Positions 63,217-64,000 of a stretch of 64,000 nucleotides of DNA are shown piece by piece (within the stretch, counting starts at the first letter, position 1; the number at the start of each line of letters is the position of its first letter). A model generated the notes under the pieces. The model saw only the letters and a list, made by a program, of their open reading frames with translations, ran no database searches and was not told the DNA's origin. The stretch comes from Acidimicrobiales bacterium (lineage in GTDB: Bacteria > Actinomycetota > Acidimicrobiia > Acidimicrobiales > Iamiaceae), in the NCBI GenBank assembly GCA_035547835.1, contig DASZTW010000002.1, forward strand, positions 62,001 to 126,000. The letters run 5' to 3'. Both the position numbers and the translations under genes were made by a program.

Positions 63217-64000
63217 CCCTGGCACCATCGCCGAGCGGTGCCGGGGTCGACCCTCGGCTCGGCGCGTTGCGCGACGTCCTCAGGGAGCTCGATCGGGTGG
63301 TGGTGGCGTTCAGCGGCGGTGCCGACTCGGCGCTGCTCGCGTACGTCGCCCACCAGACGTTGGGTCCCGAGCGGGCGCTGGCGGTCACCGCAGTGTCGGC
63401 TTCGCTCGCGGGCACCGAGGAAGCCGACTGCCGAGCACTGGCGGCCGAGTGGGGTCTGTCGTGGACCCCGATCGCCACCGACGAGATGGCGAATGCCGCG
63501 TATCGGCGCAACGACGCCGACCGCTGTTACTGGTGCAAGGACGCCTTGCTCGACGCGTTGTCGCCGCTCGCGGCCGAGCGGGAAGCGGTCGTGGTGTTGG
63601 GGGTCAACGTCGACGACTTGGGCGACCACCGGCCCGGCCAGCGAGCGGCCAGCGAGCGCGGGGCGCGCTTCCCGTTCGTTCAGGCCGGCCTCACCAAGGC
63701 CGACGTGCGCGCGTTGTCGGCGAGTCTCGGCCTGCGCACCTGGGACAAGCCCGCCGCGGCATGCCTGGCGTCGCGCCTGCCGTACGGCACCGCGGTCACC
63801 GTGGGTCGCTTGAGCCAGGTCGAGCGCGCCGAAGCGGCCTTGCAGGCGTTGGGTTTCCGTTCACTGCGGGTCCGCCATTACGGCACGACCGCTCGCATCG
63901 AAGTGCCCGAGGACGAGTTGGCCGCGATGGTCGAACAGCGCGCGGCGGTGGTGGCTGCGGTCCACGGTGCCGGCTTCGACTACGTCACGGTCGATCTCGA
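63213..64000 (+). CDS. larE: LarE-type sacrificial sulfur transferase, 5' part
   Basis: PP-loop ATPase that donates sulfur from its own cysteine to the nickel-pincer nucleotide cofactor of lactate racemase and related enzymes. The PP-loop SGGADS is at residues 34-39; YRRNDADRCYWCKDALLDAL and DKPAAACLASRLPYG are family blocks, the latter carrying the Cys that corresponds to the sacrificial residue. 262 codons are visible; the gene runs past the window. GTG start in a GTGA overlap with hemQ. LarB and LarC would be expected nearby but are not visible. Confidence 0.9.
   Translation, partial: MTLAPSPSGAGVDPRLGALRDVLRELDRVVVAFSGGADSALLAYVAHQTLGPERALAVTAVSASLAGTEEADCRALAAEWGLSWTPIATDEMANAAYRRNDADRCYWCKDALLDALSPLAAEREAVVVLGVNVDDLGDHRPGQRAASERGARFPFVQAGLTKADVRALSASLGLRTWDKPAAACLASRLPYGTAVTVGRLSQVERAEAALQALGFRSLRVRHYGTTARIEVPEDELAAMVEQRAAVVAAVHGAGFDYVTVDL

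Overview
The window is chromosomal DNA of a very GC-rich bacterium, almost certainly an actinomycete. The evidence is third-position GC bias in every gene, a tilS-hpt-ftsH-folE-folP-folB-folK-panC-panD-coaX-lysS-clpC backbone, HemQ, a DisA/RadA pair, and WXG100/FtsK-SpoIIIE secretion genes. A SigH-type sigma factor behind rlmB and the gene mix make a deep-branching lineage such as Acidimicrobiia the best guess, but that is inference.

Layout. 1-12.9 kb: housekeeping and cofactor block (tilS end, hpt, ftsH, folate genes folE/folP/folB/folK with a phosphatase-like protein between folP and folB, a DUF2520 Rossmann protein, panC, panD, nadB, a scramblase-like protein, nadC, coaX). 13-18.4 kb: a dehydrogenase remnant, lysS, an epimerase/acyltransferase pair, an alpha/beta hydrolase and a polyprenyl diphosphate synthase. 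18.6-25 kb: clpC, a universal stress protein, a LppM-like lipoprotein, and a TetR/lipoprotein/secreted-protein group of unknown function. 25.2-28.9 kb: a sulfate ABC importer. 29-36.4 kb: radA, disA, a dienelactone-hydrolase-like gene, a Crp/Fnr regulator, ispD, ispF, rlmB, sigH and tRNA-Thr. 36.5-50.3 kb: an accessory catabolic island (TetR, two P450s, SDR, ferredoxin, 3-ketosteroid-dehydrogenase-like flavoprotein, amidohydrolase, two M24 proteins, crotonase-fold protein, double CoA-transferase, MarR). 50.4-55.9 kb: a LytR_C-domain protein and a compatible-solute group (otsB, otsA, glycerate kinase, gpgS), then a MoaD/ThiS-like carrier. 56-57.7 kb: groEL behind a CIRCE operator. 57.7-62.4 kb: a minimal type VII secretion locus (two WXG100 proteins and an EccC/EssC-type ATPase with a ubiquitin-like N-terminus). 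62.5-64 kb: hemQ and the start of larE.

Two general themes emerge. First, many single or first-in-operon genes have a TANNNT-type -10 box ending only 6-10 nt before the start codon, so their mRNAs would be leaderless or nearly so, while internal operon genes use Shine-Dalgarno sites or 1-4 nt stop/start overlaps. Second, the backbone keeps the gene order shared by Actinobacteria and Firmicutes, into which the sulfate importer and the catabolic island are inserted. The steroid/terpenoid-like catabolic island and the reduced type VII locus are the parts most likely to hold undescribed biology.
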